DNA from: Paenibacillus sp. USDA918EY
GTDB taxonomy: Bacteria; Bacillota; Bacilli; Paenibacillales; Paenibacillaceae
Assembly: GCF_009870825.1 (NCBI RefSeq)
Contig: NZ_WTWY01000016.1
Span: forward strand, 89,194-153,193
Length of the DNA stretch: 64,000 nucleotides
Direction of reading: 5' to 3'
Position numbers and translations under genes: made by a program. The notes under the pieces are model-generated. The model did no database searches. It was not told the DNA's origin and worked only from the letters and a program-made list of their open reading frames with translations. Positions 8,990-16,884 of the stretch are shown here, piece after piece (position 1 is the first letter of the stretch; each line of letters opens with the position of its first letter).

Positions 8990-9790
8990 TCAAATCATTT
9001 CCTTTTGGGACGATCCGTTCTGGCCGCTGATCAACACTTCGACGTCCAGCTTGTTGAGCGCATCGATCCATTCCTGGGAGCAGCCGGGATCCGTGACGAT
9101 CATCGATATGTGCTCGATCGGCGCGATTTGCGCGAACGTCGTGACCCCGAATTTGGAATGATCGGCCACCAAAATGGCTTCTTCGGTGCGCTGCATCATT
9201 TTGCGCGACAGCAGCGCTTCTTCCAGATTGTATTCGGTGATGCCGTCCGCCAGCGAAATGCCGCCGGCCGAAATGAAAGCTTTGTTCACTTTAAATTGAT
9301 CGAGCAGCTGATGGGCGATCGCCCCGGTCGCCGCCTGAATGCCCATATGGACCTCGCCGCCGGCAAAAATGACCTTCCCCTGGAATCCGTCCAGCGCGCA
9401 CGCCAAAATCGGCACGGAGCTGGTAATGACGGTAACGTCGCCCCGGTCCTTCAGCTCCCGCATAATTTCGATCGTGGTCGTGCCGTTATCGAGCAGAACG
9501 GTTTCTCCTTCTCTCACCAAGGACGCCGCAAGCTTTCCGATCGCGCGTTTTTCGCTGCTGTGCATCTGGGATCTCTTCATAAAAGTCGGCTCGATCCGCT
9601 CGGAACGGGTTTGAACCGCGCCGCCGTAAACCTTCCGCAGCCTGCCTTCCTTTTCCAGCCGGTCAAGATCACGCCGGATCGTTTCCGTAGAAACGTTGAA
9701 CATGCCGGCCAGCGCATGCACCTGAACCTTTCCTTTCGTGCCAAGCTCGGCAAGAATGGTTTCGCGCCGCTCCTCATAGGTTAGGGACAT
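8990..9790 (-). CDS. DeoR/GlpR-family transcriptional repressor
   Basis: This 266-residue regulator has an N-terminal winged HTH (MSLTYEERRETILAELG...VSTETIRRDLDRLEKEG, residues 1-57). The C-terminal sugar-phosphate-binding DeoR sensor domain carries LLDNGTTTIEI and VADHSKFG. The start ATG at 9790 has AAGGAGG 8 nt upstream; the frame upstream to 9874 crosses the promoter. It is divergent from a phosphoesterase-transporter operon, which is the probable target together with its own gene. Family ligands are usually phosphorylated sugars or polyols. Confidence 0.93.
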   Translation of the reverse strand: MSLTYEERRETILAELGTKGKVQVHALAGMFNVSTETIRRDLDRLEKEGRLRKVYGGAVQTRSERIEPTFMKRSQMHSSEKRAIGKLAASLVREGETVLLDNGTTTIEIMRELKDRGDVTVITSSVPILACALDGFQGKVIFAGGEVHMGIQAATGAIAHQLLDQFKVNKAFISAGGISLADGITEYNLEEALLSRKMMQRTEEAILVADHSKFGVTTFAQIAPIEHISMIVTDPGCSQEWIDALNKLDVEVLISGQNGSSQKEMI

Positions 9791-9854
9791 ATTTGCATTC
9801 CTCCTTGCCTGTGCAATTCCAATTGCTTTCATGTGTTTTTTTGTTGTTTTTTTC

Positions 9855-9884
9855 AGTTTATTCGTTCCGGACAAACGTTGTCAA
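9855..9884 (-). promoter_or_regulatory. Promoter of the DeoR gene
   Basis: Read on minus: TTGACA (9884-9879), an 18-nt spacer, then TAAACT (9860-9855). An A-rich stretch with an AACAACA core follows at once (9831-9853) and resembles the repeats in front of the divergent operon. Confidence 0.65.
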
Positions 9885-9934
9885 ACGATGAAAAGGCCAT
9901 GGTCTCATGTATGTGGTCAAAATAAAAAAAAGAA

Positions 9935-9963
9935 TTGACAACATTTTACGCAGGGCATACAAT
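9935..9963 (+). promoter_or_regulatory. Promoter of the phosphoesterase-EamA operon
   Basis: TTGACA at 9935-9940, a 17-nt spacer and TACAAT at 9958-9963 form a near-consensus vegetative promoter. The start codon is 76 nt downstream of the -10 box. Confidence 0.85.
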
Positions 9964-9970
9964 CAACACG

Positions 9971-10005
9971 AAAACAACACATTTAAACATAAAACAACAA
10001 CATTT
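9971..10005 (+). promoter_or_regulatory. Direct repeats, probable DeoR-family operator
   Basis: AAAACAACACATTT (9971-9984) and AAAACAACAACATTT (9991-10005) lie 20 bp apart, two helical turns, immediately downstream of the -10 box. Direct repeats of AAACAA-type sequence are typical of DeoR-family binding sites. Binding by the adjacent DeoR protein is inferred. Confidence 0.6.
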
Positions 10006-10038
10006 CAATGTTTATTTTTTACAAGGAGGAAACAATTC

Positions 10039-11004
10039 ATGAGCCGCCAATTATCCTTCCGGCAGGACGGAACCTTCACGATCGTACAATTTACGGATCT
10101 TCACTGGAAAAACGGGGAACCCGAAGATCATCGCACCCGCGCTTTAATGGAACTTACACTGGATGCCGAGAAACCGGATCTCGTCGTTTTCACCGGCGAT
10201 GTCATTTATACCGGCCCCGTATCCGAGGGCTACGCCGAATGCGGGAACCCGGAGCAGGCTTTTCGGGAAGCGGTCAGCGCCGTGGAAGAGCGGGGCATTC
10301 CTTGGGCCGTCGTTTTCGGCAATCATGACACCGAACAGCGCATTACGCGGGAGGAGCTGATTCGGCTTGCCATGCAGCACGAGCATTCCGTCGCGGAAGC
10401 CGGTCCGAAGGAAATTTCCGGCGAAGGCAACTATACGATCGAACTGCTGGATGCGCACGGAAACCCGGCGGCTAACCTCTATTTCCTCGATTCCGGCGCC
10501 GTCTCGCCCCTGCCCCACGTCCCCTATTACAACTGGGTGCGGCGCGACCAGATCAACTGGCTGGTACAGGAATCCAAGCGGCTGAATCCGGCCGAAAACG
10601 CCGGCAAGCTGCCCGCGCTCGCCTTTTTCCATATCCCGGTCCCCGAATATCAGGAAGTATGGGACACCCAGACCTGTTACGGACATAAGTACGAACCGGT
10701 CTGCTGCGCTCCCGTCAACTCGGGATTGTTCACGGCCTTGCTTGAAATGGGCGATGTCATCGGAACGTTTTGCGGCCATGACCATGTCAATGATTATTAC
10801 GGCACGCTGCACGGCATCCACCTTTGTTACGGACGGGCGAGCGGTTACAACACGTACGGCAGGGAAGGTTTCCGGCGCGGCGCCCGCGTCATCCGCCTGA
10901 CGGCGGGAGAGTCCGACTTCGCCACCTGGCTTCGCCTTGACGACGGTTCGGTCGTCGCCGAGCAGCCGGTTCATCATCCGGACCAGGACAAAATTAAAGC
11001 ATAA
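10039..11004 (+). CDS. Metallophosphoesterase
   Basis: This 321-residue calcineurin-like phosphoesterase has all expected metal motifs: DLHW near residue 20 (FTDLHW), GDV (VFTGDV), GNHD (VVFGNHD), a later H in FFHIPVPEYQ and GHDH (FCGHDHVNDY). No signal peptide is seen. The ATG at 10039 is preceded by AAGGAGG, which rules out the longer frame from 9907. It is the first gene of an operon with the EamA transporter 15 nt later. With a DeoR regulator next door, a role in hydrolysing a phosphorylated metabolite is plausible, though the substrate is not known. Confidence 0.92.
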   Translation: MSRQLSFRQDGTFTIVQFTDLHWKNGEPEDHRTRALMELTLDAEKPDLVVFTGDVIYTGPVSEGYAECGNPEQAFREAVSAVEERGIPWAVVFGNHDTEQRITREELIRLAMQHEHSVAEAGPKEISGEGNYTIELLDAHGNPAANLYFLDSGAVSPLPHVPYYNWVRRDQINWLVQESKRLNPAENAGKLPALAFFHIPVPEYQEVWDTQTCYGHKYEPVCCAPVNSGLFTALLEMGDVIGTFCGHDHVNDYYGTLHGIHLCYGRASGYNTYGREGFRRGARVIRLTAGESDFATWLRLDDGSVVAEQPVHHPDQDKIKA

Positions 11005-11019
11005 GGGGTCTTATCATCC

Positions 11020-11871
11020 ATGTTATTCTCGATTTTGCTCGTACTCGCTTCCGGGGTGGCCCATGCGGTGTGGAGCATGTTTACGAAACGGAGCCTGAAC
11101 AAAGGCGTCTTTTTATGGTCGATCATGATGATCCCTTCCGTGGTTTTGCTCCCGATTTTGGTCGCCGAGCTGTGGCGCAATCCGCTGACTTGGGGCGGTT
11201 ACGGCCTGCTCCTGTTGTCCGTTGCGCTGCAAGCCCTCTATTCCTGGCTCCTGTCCAAAACCTATGAGCTTGGCGATCTGTCGCAAATCTATCCGATCAT
11301 GCGGGGCACGAGTACGCTGCTGATCCCGATCATCGGCGTCCTTTTCCTCAAAGAGTCGCTTTCCTTGTACGGTTGGATCGGGATCGTCTGCATGCTCGGC
11401 GGCTTTTTCCTGCTCAGCGGACTCGGCGGCAAACGCACCGAAGCCCAGCCGCATGGCTTAAAACCATTTGCGCTGGCGCTTTGCGTCGGATTATGCACGA
11501 CCAGCTACGTGTTCGTGGATAAGTTGAACCTGGAGAACCTGTCCCCCCTGGCTTTATCCGAAGCGACCAATATCGGTTTCGTGCTCGGGCTGACGCCGCT
11601 TGTTCTGGCCTCCCGGCAGCTCCGGCAGGAATGGCGCAAGAACCGTTCCACGATTTTGCTCGGCGCTATTCTGAACCCCGGCTCGTACCTGCTTTTCCTG
11701 TTTGCGATGCAGCAGGCGCCGATGGCGCATATCAGCCCGCTGCGGGAGATCGGAACGGTCTTCGCGACCTTCCTCGGCATCCTCATTTTGAAGGAGCAGC
11801 AAGGCTTAAAGCGGATCGCCACGTCGATCGTCGTCTTTTGCGGCATTTTGCTGGTAGGCATGCTGGGATAA
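11020..11871 (+). CDS. EamA/DMT-family transporter
   Basis: This 283-residue membrane protein has about ten predicted helices arranged as two EamA repeats, the first around LLPILVAELW to LGGFFLLSGL and the second ending TSIVVFCGILLVGM. Drug/metabolite transporters of this family usually export small metabolites, sugars or amino acids. It follows the phosphoesterase by 15 nt, with AAGGGG before the ATG, and is followed by a compound terminator. It is probably co-repressed by the DeoR protein. Confidence 0.9.
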   Translation: MLFSILLVLASGVAHAVWSMFTKRSLNKGVFLWSIMMIPSVVLLPILVAELWRNPLTWGGYGLLLLSVALQALYSWLLSKTYELGDLSQIYPIMRGTSTLLIPIIGVLFLKESLSLYGWIGIVCMLGGFFLLSGLGGKRTEAQPHGLKPFALALCVGLCTTSYVFVDKLNLENLSPLALSEATNIGFVLGLTPLVLASRQLRQEWRKNRSTILLGAILNPGSYLLFLFAMQQAPMAHISPLREIGTVFATFLGILILKEQQGLKRIATSIVVFCGILLVGMLG

Positions 11872-11885
11872 CCGAATTCTAAAAT

Positions 11886-11968
11886 AACCGCCTTGACGGT
11901 GAACTGCGCTTCCCATGTTAGATTCCGTCTAACGATTGGGGCGCGGTTCGCTTGGGGGGCGGTTTTTT
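11886..11968 (+). terminator. Compound terminator of the phosphoesterase-EamA operon
   Basis: Outer arms AACCGCC (11886-11892) and GGCGGTT (11958-11964) are followed by TTTTTT. An inner hairpin GTTAGA-TTCCG-TCTAAC (11917-11933) sits in the loop. Confidence 0.7.
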
Positions 11969-12001
11969 CATGATCATAGAAATCATTTTTTGTTTAGCCC
12001 A

Positions 12002-12030
12002 TTGACAGAAAATAGTTTTGTGAGTATAGT
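12002..12030 (+). promoter_or_regulatory. Promoter of the PadR-type gene
   Basis: TTGACA (12002-12007), an exact 17-nt spacer and TATAGT (12025-12030) form a strong vegetative promoter 34 nt before the TTG start codon. Confidence 0.88.
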
Positions 12031-12043
12031 TTTATTAAAACTA
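12027..12043 (+). promoter_or_regulatory. Palindromic operator overlapping the -10 box
   Basis: TAGTTTTA-T-TAAAACTA is a perfect 8-bp-arm dyad that starts inside the -10 hexamer and covers the expected transcription start. Its position suits autorepression by the PadR-family protein encoded immediately downstream. Confidence 0.6.
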
Positions 12044-12064
12044 ATAACAAAGGGTGATGGAACC

Positions 12065-12637
12065 TTGTACGAACTGCTTGTGCTCTCCCTGCTAATGAAA
12101 TTTCCGCTGCATGCATACCTTATTTCCAAAATCGCAAACGACACGCTGGGCCCATGGGAGAAAATCAGCCGCGGCACGCTGTCCACGCTGCTGAACAAAC
12201 TGTACAAAGACGGGCTTATTCAAGACGCGGCGGCTGAGGCTATCCCTTTTCCCACGGAGCGTTCTTCGCGAACATACGAAATTACGGAACGCGGAAAAAC
12301 ACGGTTTTTCGAGCTCATGATGGATACGGAAAAAAACGCCGGCAATTACCCGAAGATTTTCCATATCAAAGCGATTTATTTGGATTTTTTAAGCTTTGAA
12401 GATCAACTGTATCTGGTCAGCCATTACATGAAATATTGCGAAAAGGCGATCGACCATATCCGGCAGCAGCAATCCGAGTTTGACGAAAACCCCGACCAAA
12501 TCGAGCCGATGCAGGACACCCATTTCTACCGGACCATCCGCGAGCTGATGGATCTGCAGATCGATCAGTTGGAGCTTGAACGGCAGTGGGTATTCCGGTT
12601 AAAAGAGAAAATCAGTGCCGATTTCAAATCAAATTAA
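12065..12637 (+). CDS. PadR-family transcriptional regulator
   Basis: This 190-residue regulator has a PadR winged HTH (YELLVLSLLMKFPLHAYLISK...ISRGTLSTLLNKLYKDGLI, residues 2-60) with the wing TYEITERGKTRF. A long helical C-terminus of the Vir_act_alpha_C type follows (KYCEKAIDHIRQQQ...DLQIDQLELERQW). I place the start at TTG 12065 because AAGGGTG lies about 10 nt upstream and the next residues match the family's first helix. The longer frame from 11936 crosses the promoter. It is followed 32 nt later by a SnoaL-like gene on the same strand, a likely co-transcribed partner. Confidence 0.88.
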   Translation: MYELLVLSLLMKFPLHAYLISKIANDTLGPWEKISRGTLSTLLNKLYKDGLIQDAAAEAIPFPTERSSRTYEITERGKTRFFELMMDTEKNAGNYPKIFHIKAIYLDFLSFEDQLYLVSHYMKYCEKAIDHIRQQQSEFDENPDQIEPMQDTHFYRTIRELMDLQIDQLELERQWVFRLKEKISADFKSN

Positions 12638-12669
12638 TCTTAACTTTTGAGAAAAGAGAGGGATATGTG

Positions 12670-13110
12670 ATGACCCAAAAACAAGCGGAAACGCAAATCA
12701 GCGCCTTATTCGACCGGCTGTTCGCCGCCTGGAGCGCCGGAGACGCCAAGGCATTTGCCGGTTGTTTCACCGAAAACGCCGACTACGTCACCTTTTTCGG
12801 GCAGCATCTCAAAGGACGTGAGGAAGTCGAAAGCTCCCACCGGCAATTGTTTGACGGCGTGCTGAAGGGGACGCAAATGCAAGGCAAGATCAGCGCCATC
12901 CGGTTTTTGAACGACCAGACAGCCATCGTCCACTGCATCGGCAACACCAAAAAACGCCAGCAAAAAAACTATTCCAAAAACAGGGAGTCGATCAACACAA
13001 ACGTGGTGATTCTGCAGGACGGGGAGTGGAAAATTACCGCGTTCCATAACTGCCGCATCAAAAATTTCAATTTCATTGTCAAATGGCTGATGAACCGAAG
13101 CAGCAAATAA
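12670..13110 (+). CDS. SgcJ/EcaC-type SnoaL-like protein
   Basis: This 146-residue protein has the NTF2/SnoaL fold. The pattern LFDRLFAAWSAGDAKAFAGCF...ADYVTFFGQHLKGREEV near the N-terminus and VILQDGEWKITAFHNCRI near the C-terminus match the SgcJ/EcaC family of proteins of unclear catalytic role. The ATG at 12670 follows AGAGAGGG. It lies 32 nt after the PadR gene and is followed by a strong terminator, so the two probably form one transcript. Confidence 0.85.
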   Translation: MTQKQAETQISALFDRLFAAWSAGDAKAFAGCFTENADYVTFFGQHLKGREEVESSHRQLFDGVLKGTQMQGKISAIRFLNDQTAIVHCIGNTKKRQQKNYSKNRESINTNVVILQDGEWKITAFHNCRIKNFNFIVKWLMNRSSK

Positions 13111-13121
13111 GCATGAAAAAA

Positions 13122-13157
13122 AACGAAAAAAGGGGGCCTCGGTCCCCTTTTTTCGTT
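13122..13157. terminator. Bidirectional terminator
   Basis: Perfect 14-bp arms AACGAAAAAAGGGG and CCCCTTTTTTCGTT flank an 8-nt loop (13136-13143) just after the SnoaL-like gene. Confidence 0.9.
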
Positions 13158-13369
13158 CGACTTCTTCCATTCGCTCACCATTAGCGGCAAAAGTAAAGTA
13201 ACCTTCAGTCTTACCTTGATGCCATGGAATGGGCATATGGGACTATGGAAGCGCCCTGAAGATACATAGTATGATGATCATATTGCCCATGGCCTTGCAT
13301 CATCTAACAAGGCATTCAAAATACGGGAAGCGTGTGTTTAGAAACGTTTCTTTATTAAGGGGGAATAGG

Positions 13370-14257
13370 ATGAATTTGAATGAGCGGAACCGGCTTAAAC
13401 TTGAAAGATTGATCCGGGAAAATGAATTCGAGCATGCTTTGCCTTATTTATTGGCGCATACGCGCCAAGGCATCCGGTGCGCCAAAGCCGGTGAGGCGGA
13501 CGACGATAAGCTGGGCACCTCCCGCATCGGCGGCGACCCCGACCTGCCTTCCCGTATCGAATGGCCCGTCACGTCGGAAGGCGTGCCGATGACCTTTTTA
13601 ACGCAGCTGAATTTGCAGGAATTTATGGCCGCGAATGAGTCTTCGCTGCTTCCGGCCAGCGGCATGCTTTATTTTTTCGTCGGAGTGGACGAGCCGGCTT
13701 ACAACATCGAACACCGCGTCATCCATGTACCGGAGGAGGAGCTTGCCTCCGCTTCGCGCCGCCCTGCTCCCGAGACGACCGCGCTCGAAGGCGCTTTTCG
13801 CGCATACCGGCTTGAGCCGAGAGCCACGCTTGAACCTCCCAATTATGCTTATGTCGATACCGATCAAGTCGAAAACGACACGGCGGATTACACGGATTAC
13901 GAAGAGCTCATCTGGTCCATCACGGACAGCCGGAACGGGGACGTGGCTCTGCTATTCGGCTACCCGGACGGGCAGCATGACGACGCCGAATACGAAGCGG
14001 CTTTAATGATCCTGACGGGCGAAAAATACGATTACCATACCGGTCATGCCCTTGAGCGGATCGCTGCGCATTTTGGCGGGAACAAAGAAAAAGCGTTGCA
14101 GGAAATCCGGGATACGCTGCTGCTTCTCGAAATTGACTCGGACAACGACATCGGCTTTTGCTGGTGGGACGCCGGCGAGCTTCAATTTTTCATTCGCAAA
14201 GAGGATTTGCTGGCGGGCCGCTTTGACCGCACCTATTGTTCGTTATATTCGAGTTGA
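13370..14257 (+). CDS. YwqG-family (DUF1963) protein
   Basis: This 295-residue cytoplasmic protein matches the YwqG family. Conserved elements are KLGTSRIGGDPDLPSRIEWP, FLTQLNLQEF, LYFFVGVDEPAY, LFGYPDGQHDDAEYEA and the C-terminal FCWWDAGELQFFIRKEDL. The ATG at 13370 is preceded by AAGGGGG; the longer frame from 13229 has none. The biochemical function of the family is not established. The DUF4261 gene starts 14 nt later on the same strand, so the two form an operon. Confidence 0.88.
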   Translation: MNLNERNRLKLERLIRENEFEHALPYLLAHTRQGIRCAKAGEADDDKLGTSRIGGDPDLPSRIEWPVTSEGVPMTFLTQLNLQEFMAANESSLLPASGMLYFFVGVDEPAYNIEHRVIHVPEEELASASRRPAPETTALEGAFRAYRLEPRATLEPPNYAYVDTDQVENDTADYTDYEELIWSITDSRNGDVALLFGYPDGQHDDAEYEAALMILTGEKYDYHTGHALERIAAHFGGNKEKALQEIRDTLLLLEIDSDNDIGFCWWDAGELQFFIRKEDLLAGRFDRTYCSLYSS

Positions 14258-14271
14258 CGCTTAGCACATGA

Positions 14272-15201
14272 ATGGAGGGGAAGACACTGGACACGAAAGA
14301 ACTGCTTCAAGAAGAACAAGACTTCGGATTTGCCCGGGTGTATTCGGTCGAACTGAAATACAGGGAGCAGCCCAAGCTGGATCGGGATCTGCTTTATGCC
14401 AACATGGAGCGGTATACCGGGAAATTGGACCAGTCGGAACGGCAAAAGAAGACGGCGGGCCTGGCCGTATGGGAAGCCAATGAAGAAGCGGACAAGGATC
14501 TGCTTCATTTTTTCCATTTGAACTACATGGTGCAATATGCGGAAGGAGAAATGCCGGCCCAAACGAGCTTGGTGGAAATCGAAAATCGTTCGGCTGCCGA
14601 TTACGGCACCGCGATTCAGCAGGCTTGGCACTGGCATGAGGCGGGACAGACGCTGGCGGAATGCGCGCATTCGCTGCTGCTCGTCGATATGATGGCATCC
14701 GGGCTGGAGCCGAAAACACGGCTGGAGCTGTTTACCGGTGCGCTGCGGGCGGTGCTCGAAACGGCTCCGTGCGATGCGATCTATTTCCGGGCAAGCGATA
14801 AGCTGGTGGAACCCGAAGCGTATCTGGCCGCCATCGAAGAGGGTGCCCGGTTGTATGGCGCCATGAACGTCCGCTTTTACAACGTGGAAGGCACGGGCAG
14901 CGAGCGTCGGGAAAGCCTGATGGATACGGTTGGGCTGGCCTCCCTCGGCATTCCGGACGTACAGTGCCATTTTTACGGTTTAAACCCCGATGACGTGGCC
15001 GGGACTTTGACCAATATCGGCTACTACCTGTTTGAACAGGGAGACATCATCGGGGACGGGGAAACGATCGGTTTCACCGAGGATATGCGCTGGCGCTGCG
15101 AGCATCAATACGCGCTGGCCGCTCCGCGCAGGGTCGTGATCGACCTGGATCCGGGCGAGCCGTATTACGCGGGTAGGCAAGGCGCCGCGCCGACCGAATA
15201 G
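14272..15201 (+). CDS. DUF4261-domain protein
   Basis: This protein of about 309 residues carries a DUF4261 domain in its C-terminal half (GAMNVRFYNVEG...ESLMDTVGLASLGIPDVQCHF...APRRVVIDLDPGEP). The N-terminal part is acidic and helical with no family I can name. The start is uncertain. The ATG at 14272 has no ribosome binding site of its own; GGAGGGG lies inside its first codons, 7 nt before a CTG at 14287 that may be the true start. Translational coupling to YwqG, whose stop is 14 nt upstream, is also possible. Function unknown. Confidence 0.8.
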   Translation: MEGKTLDTKELLQEEQDFGFARVYSVELKYREQPKLDRDLLYANMERYTGKLDQSERQKKTAGLAVWEANEEADKDLLHFFHLNYMVQYAEGEMPAQTSLVEIENRSAADYGTAIQQAWHWHEAGQTLAECAHSLLLVDMMASGLEPKTRLELFTGALRAVLETAPCDAIYFRASDKLVEPEAYLAAIEEGARLYGAMNVRFYNVEGTGSERRESLMDTVGLASLGIPDVQCHFYGLNPDDVAGTLTNIGYYLFEQGDIIGDGETIGFTEDMRWRCEHQYALAAPRRVVIDLDPGEPYYAGRQGAAPTE

Positions 15202-15225
15202 AAGCGCCAAGCCATCGAAACATGA

Positions 15226-15263
15226 AAACCAGTCCCCCCATCCATTGGCGTTGGGACTGGTTT
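15226..15263. terminator. Bidirectional terminator
   Basis: AAACCAGTCCC (15226-15236) pairs with GGGACTGGTTT (15253-15263). T-rich sequence follows on plus and an A-rich flank precedes it, so it serves both converging genes. Confidence 0.8.
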
Positions 15264-15303
15264 GTTTGCGTTTTTCTTCAGTGAAGCGTCCTTGCCCGGC
15301 CTA

Positions 15304-16668
15304 TTAATATTTCGTCGTCGGCTCCTTGACTTTATCGAAAACGATGATGCCATCGTACTGCTCCTTGGGAACAAACTTCATCGCCATCGGTTCGATGATC
15401 TCGGACGTCATGCCGTCCTCCGCGGCGTAAATCGGCTTGAACATCCAGGAATTGTTTTGGTTCGGCGTCTTGTGCCTGGACAAATCGGCGAAGGCGATTT
15501 TATACCCGCTTCCCATCATCAGCCGCTCCAAGCTTCCTTTTGGCATCGGTTTGATCGGGAAGGTCTTCTGGGTCGTAATCGTGCTTGCCCTGCCGCTGTT
15601 CATGTATAAGCCGATGACGTATTCCTTGTCCTTCAGCTTTTTATGAAGCAGCTCCCCCATGCTCGTAAAACTGTTGACCCATTTCCCATGCTCTTTGACG
15701 CTCATTTTCGACGTGTTTTTCGCAAGGTGGTCGTTATGCGCCCACAAAATCACTTTTTTCCCCGGATACATGACTTTCGTTAACCATTCGACGTTGTCCG
15801 CCATGATCCGGTCCCGGAACTCATAGCTCTCCTTGGTATCGTACATGCCCATTTCGATAAACTTGATCCGGTCTTCCAGCGTTTTGACGGCAACGTCGAC
15901 GATATGCGGATTTTGCGGATACGCCGCGGCAAGCTGTTTTTGGTTCTCTTTTATAAACTGGATCAATGCCCTGTATTTAGGCTCGTATTGATCCTTTACC
16001 TTCTTGATTTCCTGTATGGCCGCCGGGTTTTGATTGTTGTCCATGCCGTATTCATTGAGGACCTTATACAAATCGGTCATGGCCTGCAGCTCGAATCGGA
16101 AATAATCCTGCCCCCGTTCCTTGTCTACCTTGGCAATCCATTCAGCGATCCATTGGGTCAAATAGGCGGACGTAAACTGCATATCGTAACCGGCAAGGTA
16201 CAGCGGTTTTCCCGTGCTGCGCTGCTCCTTGATGTAATCGAATAAAGCAAGCGTTTCTTTGGAATGCCAGACCGGAAAAATCGAGCGTTCCATCATTTCT
16301 TTGGACGTCAGTGTCCCGGCATTTTCGTAGGTCATAAAAGAATCGCCAAGCCCCGACTCAAAGGCGATGACGTCAAAACCGAGTTCCTCATGCAAATATT
16401 TGACCAGCCTCGTTTTCATGCTGCTGTATTCCGCGACCCGGTGAAAGTTCTCGCCAAGGCTGACCACGGTTTTGTCTTTTAACAGGGGCTTTAGAAAAGC
16501 CAAATCTTTATAGTCCTCCGAAGTCAGGGATTGGATTTCCCGGATATTTGCCTTTAGCCCCGCATTGTTCCCCGCAGCCGCAGCCGCTGGCGGACCGACC
16601 GGCGAAAGCGCCATAGCCATGGCCAGCCCCGCCGCGATCACGCCCGTCAATCGTTTCCATGCTCCCAT
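15304..16668 (-). CDS. Secreted erythromycin-esterase-family protein
   Basis: This 454-residue protein has a signal peptide (about residues 1-32, KRLTGVIAAGLAMAMALS...PAAAAAG). The erythromycin-esterase (EreA/EreB-like) domain has SLGENFHRVAEY and FDVIAFESG near the N-terminus, FDYIKEQ and YDMQFTSAY in the middle and VILWAHNDHLAK near residue 310, which together supply the His and Glu residues typical of the fold. True macrolide esterases are cytoplasmic; a secreted member may act on another ester or lactone. AAGGAGG lies 9 nt before the ATG. It is a single gene. Antibiotic resistance should not be assumed. Confidence 0.88.
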   Translation of the reverse strand: MGAWKRLTGVIAAGLAMAMALSPVGPPAAAAAGNNAGLKANIREIQSLTSEDYKDLAFLKPLLKDKTVVSLGENFHRVAEYSSMKTRLVKYLHEELGFDVIAFESGLGDSFMTYENAGTLTSKEMMERSIFPVWHSKETLALFDYIKEQRSTGKPLYLAGYDMQFTSAYLTQWIAEWIAKVDKERGQDYFRFELQAMTDLYKVLNEYGMDNNQNPAAIQEIKKVKDQYEPKYRALIQFIKENQKQLAAAYPQNPHIVDVAVKTLEDRIKFIEMGMYDTKESYEFRDRIMADNVEWLTKVMYPGKKVILWAHNDHLAKNTSKMSVKEHGKWVNSFTSMGELLHKKLKDKEYVIGLYMNSGRASTITTQKTFPIKPMPKGSLERLMMGSGYKIAFADLSRHKTPNQNNSWMFKPIYAAEDGMTSEIIEPMAMKFVPKEQYDGIIVFDKVKEPTTKY

Positions 16669-16818
16669 CGATTCTTTTCCTCCTTATAAATCAATTCGAT
16701 TTTCTCCATCATCGTAACGGGAACTTCTAAAGAATTTATAAAGCGGCACGGCAAATGCCAAATTCGAAACGACCTCCATTCTTTCCGCCGATGTCAACGT
16801 AACGGCCTTTAAGAGCAC

Positions 16819-16855
16819 AAAAAAAACGACCCTTCACCGGTAGTGTCCAGGTCGC
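16819..16855 (-). terminator. Probable terminator of the two-component/ABC operon
   Basis: Short arms (GACC/GGGTC plus CAC/GTG) are followed on minus by a run of eight T residues. The stem is weak but the position, 30 nt after the response-regulator stop, fits. Confidence 0.55.
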
Positions 16856-16884
16856 CTAACCCCTAATATATTCCCCCTTCCCCA

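Noticed and set aside
15304..16668. Macrolide-resistance gene
   Set aside because: Family membership alone does not show macrolide hydrolysis, and the protein is exported, unlike known Ere enzymes.
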